Source of the DNA: an uncultured Phocaeicola sp.
Lineage (GTDB): Bacteria > Bacteroidota > Bacteroidia > Bacteroidales > Bacteroidaceae
Assembly (NCBI GenBank): GCA_958434805.1
Contig: CAUBDX010000042.1
Location: 1-17,598, forward strand
DNA length: 17,598 bases
Direction: 5' to 3'
In this document: positions 1-5,914 of the stretch, in pieces
Position numbering within the stretch: the first letter of the stretch is position 1
How the letters are laid out: every line of letters begins with the position of its first letter
Notes under the pieces: generated by a model
Told to the model about the DNA's origin: nothing
Databases searched by the model: none
What the model saw: the letters and a program-made list of their open reading frames with translations, nothing else
Program-made: the position numbers and the translations under genes

Positions 1-106
1 TCTAACAACAAATAGAAATATTGAGTTGCTTGAGCCGTATGAGGGGAAACTCTCACGTACGGTTCTTAGGGGAGAAGGGGGCAGCAATGCCCTTGACTTA
101 CCCGAT
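1..106 (+). mobile_element. Group II intron, 3' end (domains V and VI)
   Basis: The window opens inside a group II intron. Domain V is at 32-65: GAGCCGT pairs with ACGGTTC, the AGC catalytic triad is present, and an upper stem TGAGGG/CTCTCA is closed by a GAAA tetraloop. Domain VI follows at about 66-106: an AAGG/GGCA helix with a GCAA loop, a basal GGG/CCC helix, and an unpaired A at 100 as likely branch point. Branch points usually sit 7-8 nt before the 3' splice site, which places the intron end at T106 and gives the expected terminal AY dinucleotide. The maturase/reverse transcriptase and the 5' end must lie upstream of the window. The interrupted host gene is mobC. Confidence 0.88.
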
Positions 107-1216
107 ATACAGAAACAGGGCGATTTCTTCGTGGAATCCCCGATTATTCTTTTGGCGGCTATTATATGGTATTTGCGCATCTACCAGGACGGAAAATACT
201 GCACGTTCCCTCACGCGATAGAATTTCTGAACAAGCCGTATGCCGATATTTTCACAATTCTTACCTCGTATCCGTCTTTGGAAAACTACCTTTCCCCGTT
301 CATGGACGCCTGGCAAGGGGGCGCACAAGACCAGTTGCAAGGCCAGATCGCTTCGGCAAAAATCCCGCTTTCAAGGATGATTTCCCCGCAGCTTTACTGG
401 GTGATGACCGGTGATGATTTCACGCTCGACCTGAACAATCCCGAACACCCTAAAATCCTGTGTGTCGGTAACAATCCCGACAGGCAGAACATCTATTCAG
501 CCGCCCTCGGACTGTACAACAGCCGTATCGTAAAATTGGTGAACAAGAAGGGACAACTGAAGTCTTCCATCATCATAGACGAGCTGCCCACGATTTACTT
601 TCGCGGTATTGACAATCTCATTGCCACCGCACGAAGCAACAAGGTGGCGGTATGTCTCGGCTTCCAGGACTTCTCTCAGCTGACCCGTGACTACGGTGAA
701 AAAGAAGCGAAGGTAATCCAAAATACGGTGGGCAACATCTTCAGCGGTCAGGTCGTGGGAGAAACGGCTAAGAACCTTTCGGAACGCTTCGGTAAGATAC
801 TCCAACAGCGGCAGTCCATTTCCATCAACCGGCAGGACACCTCCACCTCCATCAACACGCAGATGGATTCGCTCATTCCGGCATCGAAAATAGCCAACCT
901 CTCACAGGGTACATTCGTGGGCAGCGTAGCGGATAACTTCGGGGAAGAGATTGACCAGAAGATTTTCCATGCCCGCATTATTGTCGATAATGAGAAGGTA
1001 GCAGCGGAAACCAAAGCCTACAAGAAAATACCCGTCATCAACGAGTTCAAGGATGCGGACGGCAACGACATCATGCAACAGCAGATAGACCGGAACTATT
1101 CCCAGATAAAAGCGGACGTGGTGCGGATAATCGAAGATGAGATGACCCGTATAAAGAACGACCCTGATTTGAAACACCTGATACCACAGGAAGAAAATGA
1201 CAAGGATAATGAATAG
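107..1216 (+). CDS. mobC: Conjugative coupling protein MobC (VirD4/TraG-like T4CP), 3' exon
   Basis: This is the C-terminal part, about 369 residues, of a type IV coupling protein. Such inner-membrane ATPases bring the relaxase-DNA complex to the conjugation channel. It resembles MobC of CTnDOT-like elements, which are about 670 residues long, so roughly the first 300 residues, including the Walker A loop, lie before the intron and outside the window. A Walker B-like stretch, IIIDELPT, is visible near 580-600, followed by the LIATARSNKVAVCLGFQD block typical of the ATPase core of this family. The tail is charged. Reading continues open into the intron from 26, but those residues translate domain V/VI RNA and are not protein. 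The exon begins on a codon boundary (Ile-Gln-Lys-Gln-Gly-Asp), so splicing would restore the frame. No gene follows for 217 nt, where repeat element 1 lies. Confidence 0.9.
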   Translation: MQKQGDFFVESPIILLAAIIWYLRIYQDGKYCTFPHAIEFLNKPYADIFTILTSYPSLENYLSPFMDAWQGGAQDQLQGQIASAKIPLSRMISPQLYWVMTGDDFTLDLNNPEHPKILCVGNNPDRQNIYSAALGLYNSRIVKLVNKKGQLKSSIIIDELPTIYFRGIDNLIATARSNKVAVCLGFQDFSQLTRDYGEKEAKVIQNTVGNIFSGQVVGETAKNLSERFGKILQQRQSISINRQDTSTSINTQMDSLIPASKIANLSQGTFVGSVADNFGEEIDQKIFHARIIVDNEKVAAETKAYKKIPVINEFKDADGNDIMQQQIDRNYSQIKADVVRIIEDEMTRIKNDPDLKHLIPQEENDKDNE

Positions 1217-1233
1217 CCATTGAAAGGCCGCTT

Positions 1234-1391
1234 TTTTATTTTAGCCTGCAAAGGTCGTCCCGTGCCTTTTGGATTGAGCAAGGTCGAGCCCTACGGGTTT
1301 TCGGGGAAATCTTCCGCGCTCCGCTTGCGGTATTTTCCCGAAAAGCCTTGCACAATCCGGCACGGAACGGTAAGGCAGGCAAGAAATAAAA
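1234..1391 (+). repeat. Structured intergenic element, copy 1
   Basis: This stretch folds into one long imperfect hairpin. Paired arms from outside inward: TTTTATTT 1234-1241 with AAATAAAA 1384-1391; GCCTGC 1244-1249 with GCAGGC 1375-1380; CCGTGCC 1260-1266 with GGCACGG 1359-1365; GGATTG 1271-1276 with CAATCC 1353-1358; GCAAGG 1278-1283 with CCTTGC 1346-1351; TTTTCGGGGAAAT with ATTTTCCCGAAAA around 1298-1344. A four-T bulge (1267-1270) and a small side hairpin (CCC TA CGGG) sit only on the 5' arm, which gives the element a direction. A separate small hairpin ACCGGC/GCCGGT follows at 1393-1406, just before the next gene. Three further copies are in the window. I do not recognise the family. 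Confidence 0.8.
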
Positions 1392-1433
1392 TACCGGCTC
1401 GCCGGTCGGAATTGTTTAACTAAAAAACAAGTT

Positions 1434-1967
1434 ATGAGCAATACAAGAGTGGTCAATATCCGCAAGGAATCCTGTGATGTATATATAGGAAGAGCGGGAC
1501 AAGGGAAAGACGGTTATTTCGGAAATCCGTTCAGGCTGGAAGCGACAATGACAAGGGGCGGCACGCTGGACCGTTACAGGAAGTATTTCTACTATCGTTT
1601 AAGTACGGATGAAAAGTTCCGCAGACGAATCGGAGAATTGCAGGGCAAGACATTGGGGTGTTTCTGCAAGCCGAATCCTTGTCATGGGGACATCATCAAG
1701 GAATACTTGGAACGCATGGAGGGATGTACCGATGAAATAGCCATAGAAAAGACCTACTGGAAAGGAGTGGCTTATCCAGTTCGGGAAATCCAAGTCGGTA
1801 ATGACATTTTCAGGGTGTCAGTAAAAAGCCTGTGCGATGAGCTGGTGAACGATATGCATAACGGCATTTATGAAGCGATGGAAGCGAGCGAGGAGATTGA
1901 CGGTTACTGCACGGATGAGGAACTATGTACACTGACCGATGATGACCTGTACAGAATGTGCTGCTGA
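1434..1967 (+). CDS. DUF4326 domain protein with C-terminal extension
   Basis: A protein of 177 residues. The first ~95 residues match the DUF4326 pattern: a YIGR segment, GNPF, a spaced aromatic/basic helix, then GKTLGCFCKPNPCHGD. The clustered Cys and His of that last motif could bind metal or take part in chemistry, but the function of the family is not known to me. Residues ~110-177 form an acidic extension ending in two Cys that I do not recognise. The start at ATG 1434 lies 43 nt after repeat element 1 and just after an AAAAAACAAGTT leader, the usual look of Bacteroidales translation starts, which lack a strong Shine-Dalgarno. It is first of five co-oriented small genes. Confidence 0.8.
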   Translation: MSNTRVVNIRKESCDVYIGRAGQGKDGYFGNPFRLEATMTRGGTLDRYRKYFYYRLSTDEKFRRRIGELQGKTLGCFCKPNPCHGDIIKEYLERMEGCTDEIAIEKTYWKGVAYPVREIQVGNDIFRVSVKSLCDELVNDMHNGIYEAMEASEEIDGYCTDEELCTLTDDDLYRMCC

Positions 1968-2000
1968 AATAAAATTCAAACAATAAAAAACAGAAATGAC

Positions 2001-2267
2001 ATGAAAAAGAGAAGCAACTTTACACCGATGAAAAGATTCCATGAGATTCTTGACAATTATGGTCTGAAACTGATGGAGGTGGGAACCAACCACCTGAGAG
2101 TATTTTTTGGCAACCGGAAATTGTTCGACTACTATCCGCTGAGAATGAAACTGTTTGATTACCGGCAGTGGCAGCAACTGACCTATCCGTCGGTCATGGA
2201 CGGTACGGACAAATGGGAAACGGAACTGGAAGGAATCATCAACAGCCTTATGGTATCACCGCAATAA
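2001..2267 (+). CDS. Small protein of unknown function, 88 aa
   Basis: I do not recognise this family. The protein is basic at its N-terminus and rich in aromatic residues in the middle (FFGNRKLFDYYPLRMKLFDY), ending in a helix-like acidic tail; no membrane segment or signal peptide is visible. The start at 2001 follows the leader AAAAAACAGAAATGAC, a pattern seen again before the gene at 7725. It lies 33 nt after the DUF4326 gene and 11 nt before the next, so it is probably co-transcribed with both. Base composition matches its neighbours. Confidence 0.65.
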   Translation: MKKRSNFTPMKRFHEILDNYGLKLMEVGTNHLRVFFGNRKLFDYYPLRMKLFDYRQWQQLTYPSVMDGTDKWETELEGIINSLMVSPQ

Positions 2268-2278
2268 ACATTGACATT

Positions 2279-2533
2279 ATGCACAAGAAAAACAGACAGA
2301 CGCTCGTTTGGGATAACATTCCTGAATGGGCGATTTTCGCATTGGAGTACGGCATCGAGGAAGAATTGTTCCTGCCGAACGAGGATTTGGAAATGATAAG
2401 CCGGTTCATCGGCGAGAATTTCCCGAACGGCTACACGATGAGTGTGGATTGGGAATCATGCACGGAGTTCAACCCACGTCCGGCATTCGGGAAACCGTGC
2501 AAGACTCACAAGGTGACTTTTGTAACAAACTAA
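2279..2533 (+). CDS. Small acidic protein of unknown function, 84 aa
   Basis: I chose ATG 2279, because the longer open frame from 2168 would overlap the preceding gene by 100 nt. The product is acidic, with a WDNIPEWAIFALEYG segment followed by a helix rich in Glu and Leu and a Cys-containing C-terminal strand. It resembles the short ICE-encoded proteins common in Bacteroides, but I cannot name a family with confidence. No signal peptide or membrane segment is visible. It sits 11 nt after the previous gene and 11 nt before the next, which is tight operon spacing. Confidence 0.65.
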   Translation: MHKKNRQTLVWDNIPEWAIFALEYGIEEELFLPNEDLEMISRFIGENFPNGYTMSVDWESCTEFNPRPAFGKPCKTHKVTFVTN

Positions 2534-2544
2534 AACTACCTGCT

Positions 2545-3042
2545 ATGAGAAAGATAACATTAAGCGAATACAATTCCATCCCGAAGGATTACCGAGGGAT
2601 CTGGACCGTGGAGCGTTGGGACTTGCCGAATTGGGCGGAAATACGCGAAAAACACATGGGAAAGCGCACCATGATGGTATATGACAAGGGAACATGCCTG
2701 CTGGTGGAAGGACTCGGATTTGAAATCGTGGATGATAGTATCTGGAAAAAGGCGGATGAAGTCAAGAAGGAAATAGGTAGCCATTTCCTGAAATTCTACT
2801 GTGAGCAGGGACGTGAACCTCATTATGCGGACTGCACTATCCGGTGGTGCGACACGCTGGAAACGGAAGAAGTGAGGATTGCGCTGGCGATGGATTCCGA
2901 CAACGAAAAGGACGATGAGATATTCTTCTACTGCGACAGCTTGGAAAATTTAAAATCACTGGCGGATAAAGGTAAGGAGGATTTCATCATAGCCGGATGC
3001 ATTGGTTTCGGGATATACGAAGAATTGTTACAAACAACTTAA
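2545..3042 (+). CDS. Protein of unknown function, 165 aa
   Basis: I start it at ATG 2545; the open frame reaches back to 2326 but would overlap the previous gene almost entirely. The 165-residue protein begins with a short polar stretch containing WTVERWDLPNW, carries a central region with GTCLLVEGLGFEIVDD, and ends in a mixed acidic domain (DDEIFFYCDSLENL). There are no obvious catalytic motifs, membrane helices or export signals. It reads as a soluble cytoplasmic protein of the accessory operon. Family not recognised. Confidence 0.65.
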   Translation: MRKITLSEYNSIPKDYRGIWTVERWDLPNWAEIREKHMGKRTMMVYDKGTCLLVEGLGFEIVDDSIWKKADEVKKEIGSHFLKFYCEQGREPHYADCTIRWCDTLETEEVRIALAMDSDNEKDDEIFFYCDSLENLKSLADKGKEDFIIAGCIGFGIYEELLQTT

Positions 3043-3053
3043 AAACATCAGAC

Positions 3054-3347
3054 ATGAAAATCAAATGTCAGGAACACTACGAGAATACCGTCAAGTATGC
3101 GAAAAGCATCGGTGATGAAACGTTGAGCAAATGTATTGAACGGCTCAAGCAATGGGAGGTCAACTCCAATGGCAGGTATGAAATCGAACTGTACACCGAT
3201 TTCGCACCATATTCATTCGGTTTCGCTGAAGTGGCGAAAGACGGGACAAGGGGCGTTGTCGGAGGGCTTCTCTATCACGGCAAGCCGGATCGGTCATTTG
3301 CTGTAATGATTGGTGGACCGTTTCACGGCTGGAGCATACACACTTGA
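3054..3347 (+). CDS. DUF4120 family protein
   Basis: A 97-residue protein starting at ATG 3054, 11 nt after the preceding stop. The N-terminal MKIKCQEHYENTVKYAK helix, the middle YEIELYTDFAPYSFGF stretch and the final GGLLYHG and GWSIHT segments match what I recall of DUF4120, a family carried by Bacteroidales conjugative elements and of unknown function. It ends the run of five accessory genes; directly after it the base composition falls sharply to AT-rich. Confidence 0.75.
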   Translation: MKIKCQEHYENTVKYAKSIGDETLSKCIERLKQWEVNSNGRYEIELYTDFAPYSFGFAEVAKDGTRGVVGGLLYHGKPDRSFAVMIGGPFHGWSIHT

Positions 3348-3606
3348 AAAATCGTTTCGCAGTTTGTGTTGAGCGAAAAAAGCGCAGAAGTACTCAAAAT
3401 CTGATTACCTTTTACACTTTCTTCGCTCATATTTTATTTCCGTCTGCTCATTCTGAAATCTCCAAAATCAGAAAGCTAAAATCTGTATTTGACGGATTAA
3501 AAATCAATTCTCGCAGGTTTTCCGCAAAAATCAAAGATTAAATCGTTATATGGCAAATTTAGATACCGGCAATATTTCTTTTTCAGGTGTTACTTTTATT
3601 GATATG
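3348..3606. other. AT-rich gap between convergent units, no supported gene
   Basis: The stretch between the DUF4120 gene (+) and the abiEii stop (-) holds no gene I can support. A weak stem TTTCGC 3355-3360 with GCGAAA 3373-3378 is followed on the - strand by CGATTTTTC and might end abiE transcription. An open frame from a TTG at 3344 (65 residues) and a 26-residue ATG frame at 3550-3630 are both uninformative; the second runs into the abiEii 3' end. This is the left part of the AT-rich block that carries the AbiE pair. Confidence 0.5.
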
Positions 3607-4401
3607 CTATTTTTGCAATCTGTCTATTAATTGAGAGCGAACAAGGTCGTACCCCAACTGAGGATTGAACTCCCTCTCCGGACGGATAAGATTTTGTGTA
3701 TCTCCTAAGAACTCAGAGTCAGACATCTTCTCTTCCATATTATTAATGAACTGTTTGTATGTCGGTGGTTGTTGAACAACAAAAGACATATAACGGTGGT
3801 AACAACGCATAATTTCTTCGACATCAACTGATGCTTCAGACAAAGCGACATACAAGTCAAAAAGGTCTCGCCCCTTTTTCCTTTGGTACAAGGCTCTCAG
3901 TTTTGTTCCCAACAGTTCATTTAAACGATATGTTGTTACTCCGCACTTGCCTGAGAACCAACTATTTTCCATTTCAAATGGTATTTTGACTAATCCAAGT
4001 TCATTAAAATGCTCAAAACAGTTTATCTCGATTTTTAAGCGTAGAGGAATTGTGGGAGGTATTTCCGATTCCATACGAAACAACATCGTGTTATTATATC
4101 GTTTTTGTTTTGTTACTCTATCCGGCAAAAAATCCAAAACTTCCCCAAGTCTGAACATTATTGGCTTTATCGGTCCGGGAGTAATTTGAACTAAGTCAAT
4201 ATCTTCACTATATCTGGGCTGTGGCGTCAGATATAGTTTATGGAGTGCAGTTCCTCCCCTGAATGCTAATTGTGAAGCAAGAAACTCATCGCTAAAAATA
4301 GCGACTAACGCACGTGATATAATGAGGTCTTGCTCTACTTGTGCGTTGTCATTCCATGGAACTATCTTATTCCATTGAGTGATGGCTGTTCTGTTTATCA
4401 T
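3607..4401 (-). CDS. abiEii: AbiEii-type nucleotidyltransferase toxin
   Basis: A 264-residue protein of the AbiEii/AbiGii toxin family (DUF1814-type nucleotidyltransferase fold). Visible motifs are FRGGTALHKLY near residue 47, SEDIDL near 65 supplying the paired acidic metal ligands, and the C-terminal LGTKLRALYQRKKGRDLFDLY block containing the family's conserved Lys and Asp. Related toxins such as MenT transfer nucleotides to tRNA; which substrate this one uses cannot be told from sequence. It overlaps the upstream antitoxin gene by 4 nt (ATGA), so the two are translationally coupled. In other AbiE pairs the toxin arrests growth and can abort phage infection. GC content is clearly lower than in the flanking ICE genes. 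Confidence 0.9.
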   Translation of the reverse strand: MINRTAITQWNKIVPWNDNAQVEQDLIISRALVAIFSDEFLASQLAFRGGTALHKLYLTPQPRYSEDIDLVQITPGPIKPIMFRLGEVLDFLPDRVTKQKRYNNTMLFRMESEIPPTIPLRLKIEINCFEHFNELGLVKIPFEMENSWFSGKCGVTTYRLNELLGTKLRALYQRKKGRDLFDLYVALSEASVDVEEIMRCYHRYMSFVVQQPPTYKQFINNMEEKMSDSEFLGDTQNLIRPEREFNPQLGYDLVRSQLIDRLQK

Positions 4402-5201
4402 ATTTCGTCAGTTTCTATTATCGTATTTACAAAAATTTTCCAACGGTTATTCCTTTCCGCGCAATCTTTTGGTTTATTTATAGTTAGAGGAATATATTTG
4501 AAACGCTTTACATATGAAGTCAATTCCATATATAGCGTATCTGCAATTTCTGCTGCATTTAGAACTTCATCCAGTATATATCCCAGTCGTTGTATAGTTG
4601 CGATTGATGTATAACCAAACAACTTATTGGAAGCACCACGAAAATCTAATTTTTCTGTAAGTTCTTCCAATATAGTAGATGCTCTTGAAAGTCCACCTAT
4701 ATATTGCTCATATTGTACAATGTCAAGAGCTGTCAATTCTGCATTCGAATAATATATCACTCCTGTTTCAGAATTTTTTGATAACAAAAAATCTGTTGGA
4801 ATTTCCTTGCGGTATACCCAAACAAGTGTATTGTTCTTTGATTGCGAAACAGAAGACTTTGGAAATACCGACATTACAGAAAATTTCTGTGGACGTTGAT
4901 GAGCTGCACCATGAATTTCTGCCGCATTTAAGAGACTAATATAATAAGGCTTGTTTAGATACGACATCAACTGATCTATGTAATATATCGGTGGTACCAT
5001 TCTTTTGGCAGCATAATGAGGAGGAATAATAACGTAGAAACCTTTATAGACCGGATATATTATACCTTGTGATGATATACGGAACAAATCATTTTTAATG
5101 ACCTGCTCTGAATAATGTGGCAATGCCAACCTAATTTCTTCAACCGAAAAAGTTGGAAATCCACTTATCTCTCTATCTCTAATCCATTCACGTATTGTCA
5201 T
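4398..5201 (-). CDS. abiEi: AbiEi-type antitoxin and transcriptional repressor
   Basis: A protein of 267 residues if it begins at the ATG at 5201 (MTIREWIRDREI). An ATG ten codons earlier, at 5231, is unlikely because it lies across the -7 box of the promoter. The N-terminal ~80 residues look like the winged-helix 'AbiEi_4-like' region (a TFSVEEIRLALP helix, then KGFYVI in the wing). The middle carries the YISLLNAAEIHGAAHQRPQ motif characteristic of AbiEi antitoxins, and the C-terminal part is the usual antitoxin domain. Studied AbiEi proteins neutralise AbiEii without stable contact and repress their own operon by binding inverted repeats; a large inverted repeat lies exactly at this promoter. 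Confidence 0.88.
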   Translation of the reverse strand: MTIREWIRDREISGFPTFSVEEIRLALPHYSEQVIKNDLFRISSQGIIYPVYKGFYVIIPPHYAAKRMVPPIYYIDQLMSYLNKPYYISLLNAAEIHGAAHQRPQKFSVMSVFPKSSVSQSKNNTLVWVYRKEIPTDFLLSKNSETGVIYYSNAELTALDIVQYEQYIGGLSRASTILEELTEKLDFRGASNKLFGYTSIATIQRLGYILDEVLNAAEIADTLYMELTSYVKRFKYIPLTINKPKDCAERNNRWKIFVNTIIETDEI

Positions 5202-5266
5202 AATGCGTAATTTTAGTGCAAAGGTACTCAAAAAATGATTACCATTGCACTAAAAAGATGCGCATT
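5202..5266 (-). promoter_or_regulatory. abiE promoter and AbiEi operator (long inverted repeat)
   Basis: On the - strand the box TACCTTTG (5226-5219) fits the Bacteroides -7 consensus TAnnTTTG; no good -33 TTTG is seen. It sits inside a long dyad: AATGCG 5202-5207 and TTTTAGTGCAA 5211-5221 on one side, TTGCACTAAAA 5245-5255 and CGCATT 5261-5266 on the other. The two arms are exact reverse complements, separated by 23 nt. A repressor bound here would cover the promoter and the start codon, as expected for AbiEi autoregulation. Confidence 0.75.
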
Positions 5267-5320
5267 TTCGTTCAAAGGGTAATTTTTCCATATTCTTCCA
5301 TAAACTACCATCCTAAGTCA

Positions 5321-5490
5321 CGCTTCACTCACTAAGTCCCTCTGAGAAGGTAACTCGGAGGACGATACCTTTCACGTTCAGGCCTCCGGTTTTCGTACAA
5401 AAAATTCCCTGCGGTAATTTTTCTTCGAAAAAACGTTCCGGTATCGCCGTCCGAGTTGGGTGAAAAGGTCGGGACTTAGCAAGCGAAGCG
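5321..5490 (+). repeat. Structured intergenic element, copy 4 (divergent)
   Basis: This is the longest and least similar copy. Arms: CGCTTC 5321-5326 with GAAGCG 5485-5490; CTAAGTCCC 5332-5340 with GGGACTTAG 5471-5479; AACTCGGA 5352-5359 with TCCGAGTT 5450-5457; CGATACC 5363-5369 with GGTATCG 5440-5446; ACGTT 5374-5378 with AACGT 5432-5436; then a TTTTCG...AATT/AATT...CGAAAA inner stem. It keeps the side hairpin on the 5' arm (GGCC TC CGG at 5381-5389) and a T-rich bulge (TTTC) before the inner stem, as in the other copies. It lacks the GCAAGG/CCTTGC arm. Confidence 0.7.
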
Positions 5491-5866
5491 ACCTACGACG
5501 CATAGAACAAGGTCAAGACAAAACCTGACGGGAGTACTTTATAAAATTCAGACCGTCCCAATTGGAACATCTATCCTATCATAAATCCTTTTCCTTTCGG
5601 TCGCCTGTCTTATGAGAAATACAAGGAAGTAGGGACAAAAGCAGCTCGCTCTCAACTCTGCATAATATAGGTTTTCTTTTTCCCTCTTCGTCCCTTTCCC
5701 TGCTTCGGTTTCTCTCTGCCTTCCCGTACCTTGTGGCCCGCCCTTTTCCCTCTGTTTTTTCCCTTTTTCGTTTTCGTGCTGTCACCCTGCGGTGAAACGT
5801 GATGACAAATGATGTAATATGTAGTTCAACTAATTAAAAATCAATTATTTATCAAATTTTGCTATA
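5491..5866. other. Long non-coding stretch with a polypyrimidine tract
   Basis: No gene is supported here. From about 5672 to 5776 the + strand is nearly 90% pyrimidine, unlike anything else in the window. A - strand open frame of 68 residues crosses it, but its product is a low-complexity Lys/Arg/Glu run, as any polypurine strand would give. Just downstream is a short hairpin (TCACC/GGTGA, 5782-5795), then about 60 nt of AT-rich sequence leading into the promoter at 5867. TGTCACC (5780-5786) is repeated inverted as GGTGACA (5876-5882), flanking the promoter. Confidence 0.5.
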
Positions 5867-5874
5867 TATATTTG
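5867..5874 (+). promoter_or_regulatory. Promoter -7 box for the DUF3945-topB operon
   Basis: TATATTTG fits the Bacteroides -7 consensus TAnnTTTG and lies 40 nt before the start codon at 5915 in an AT-rich stretch. The expected -33 position reads ATTATTT rather than TTTG, so the upstream element is weak and an activator may be needed. Confidence 0.55.
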
Positions 5875-5914
5875 CGGTGACAATAGTAGTTATCAACTCT
5901 AAAAACTCAAAGTT

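Noticed and set aside
1220..1423. ORFs on both strands across repeat element 1
   Set aside because: The bases are explained by hairpin pairing that covaries among four copies, and the translations are not conserved between copies.
3344..3541. A 65-codon ORF from a TTG codon in the AT-rich gap
   Set aside because: Weak start, chance length in AT-rich DNA, and no recognisable features.
5218..5227. GTANNTTTGC core as an actual ICE attachment site
   Set aside because: The same string is simply the abiE -7 box; another match at 17257-17266 is also a -7 box, and no integrase or duplicated ends are seen.
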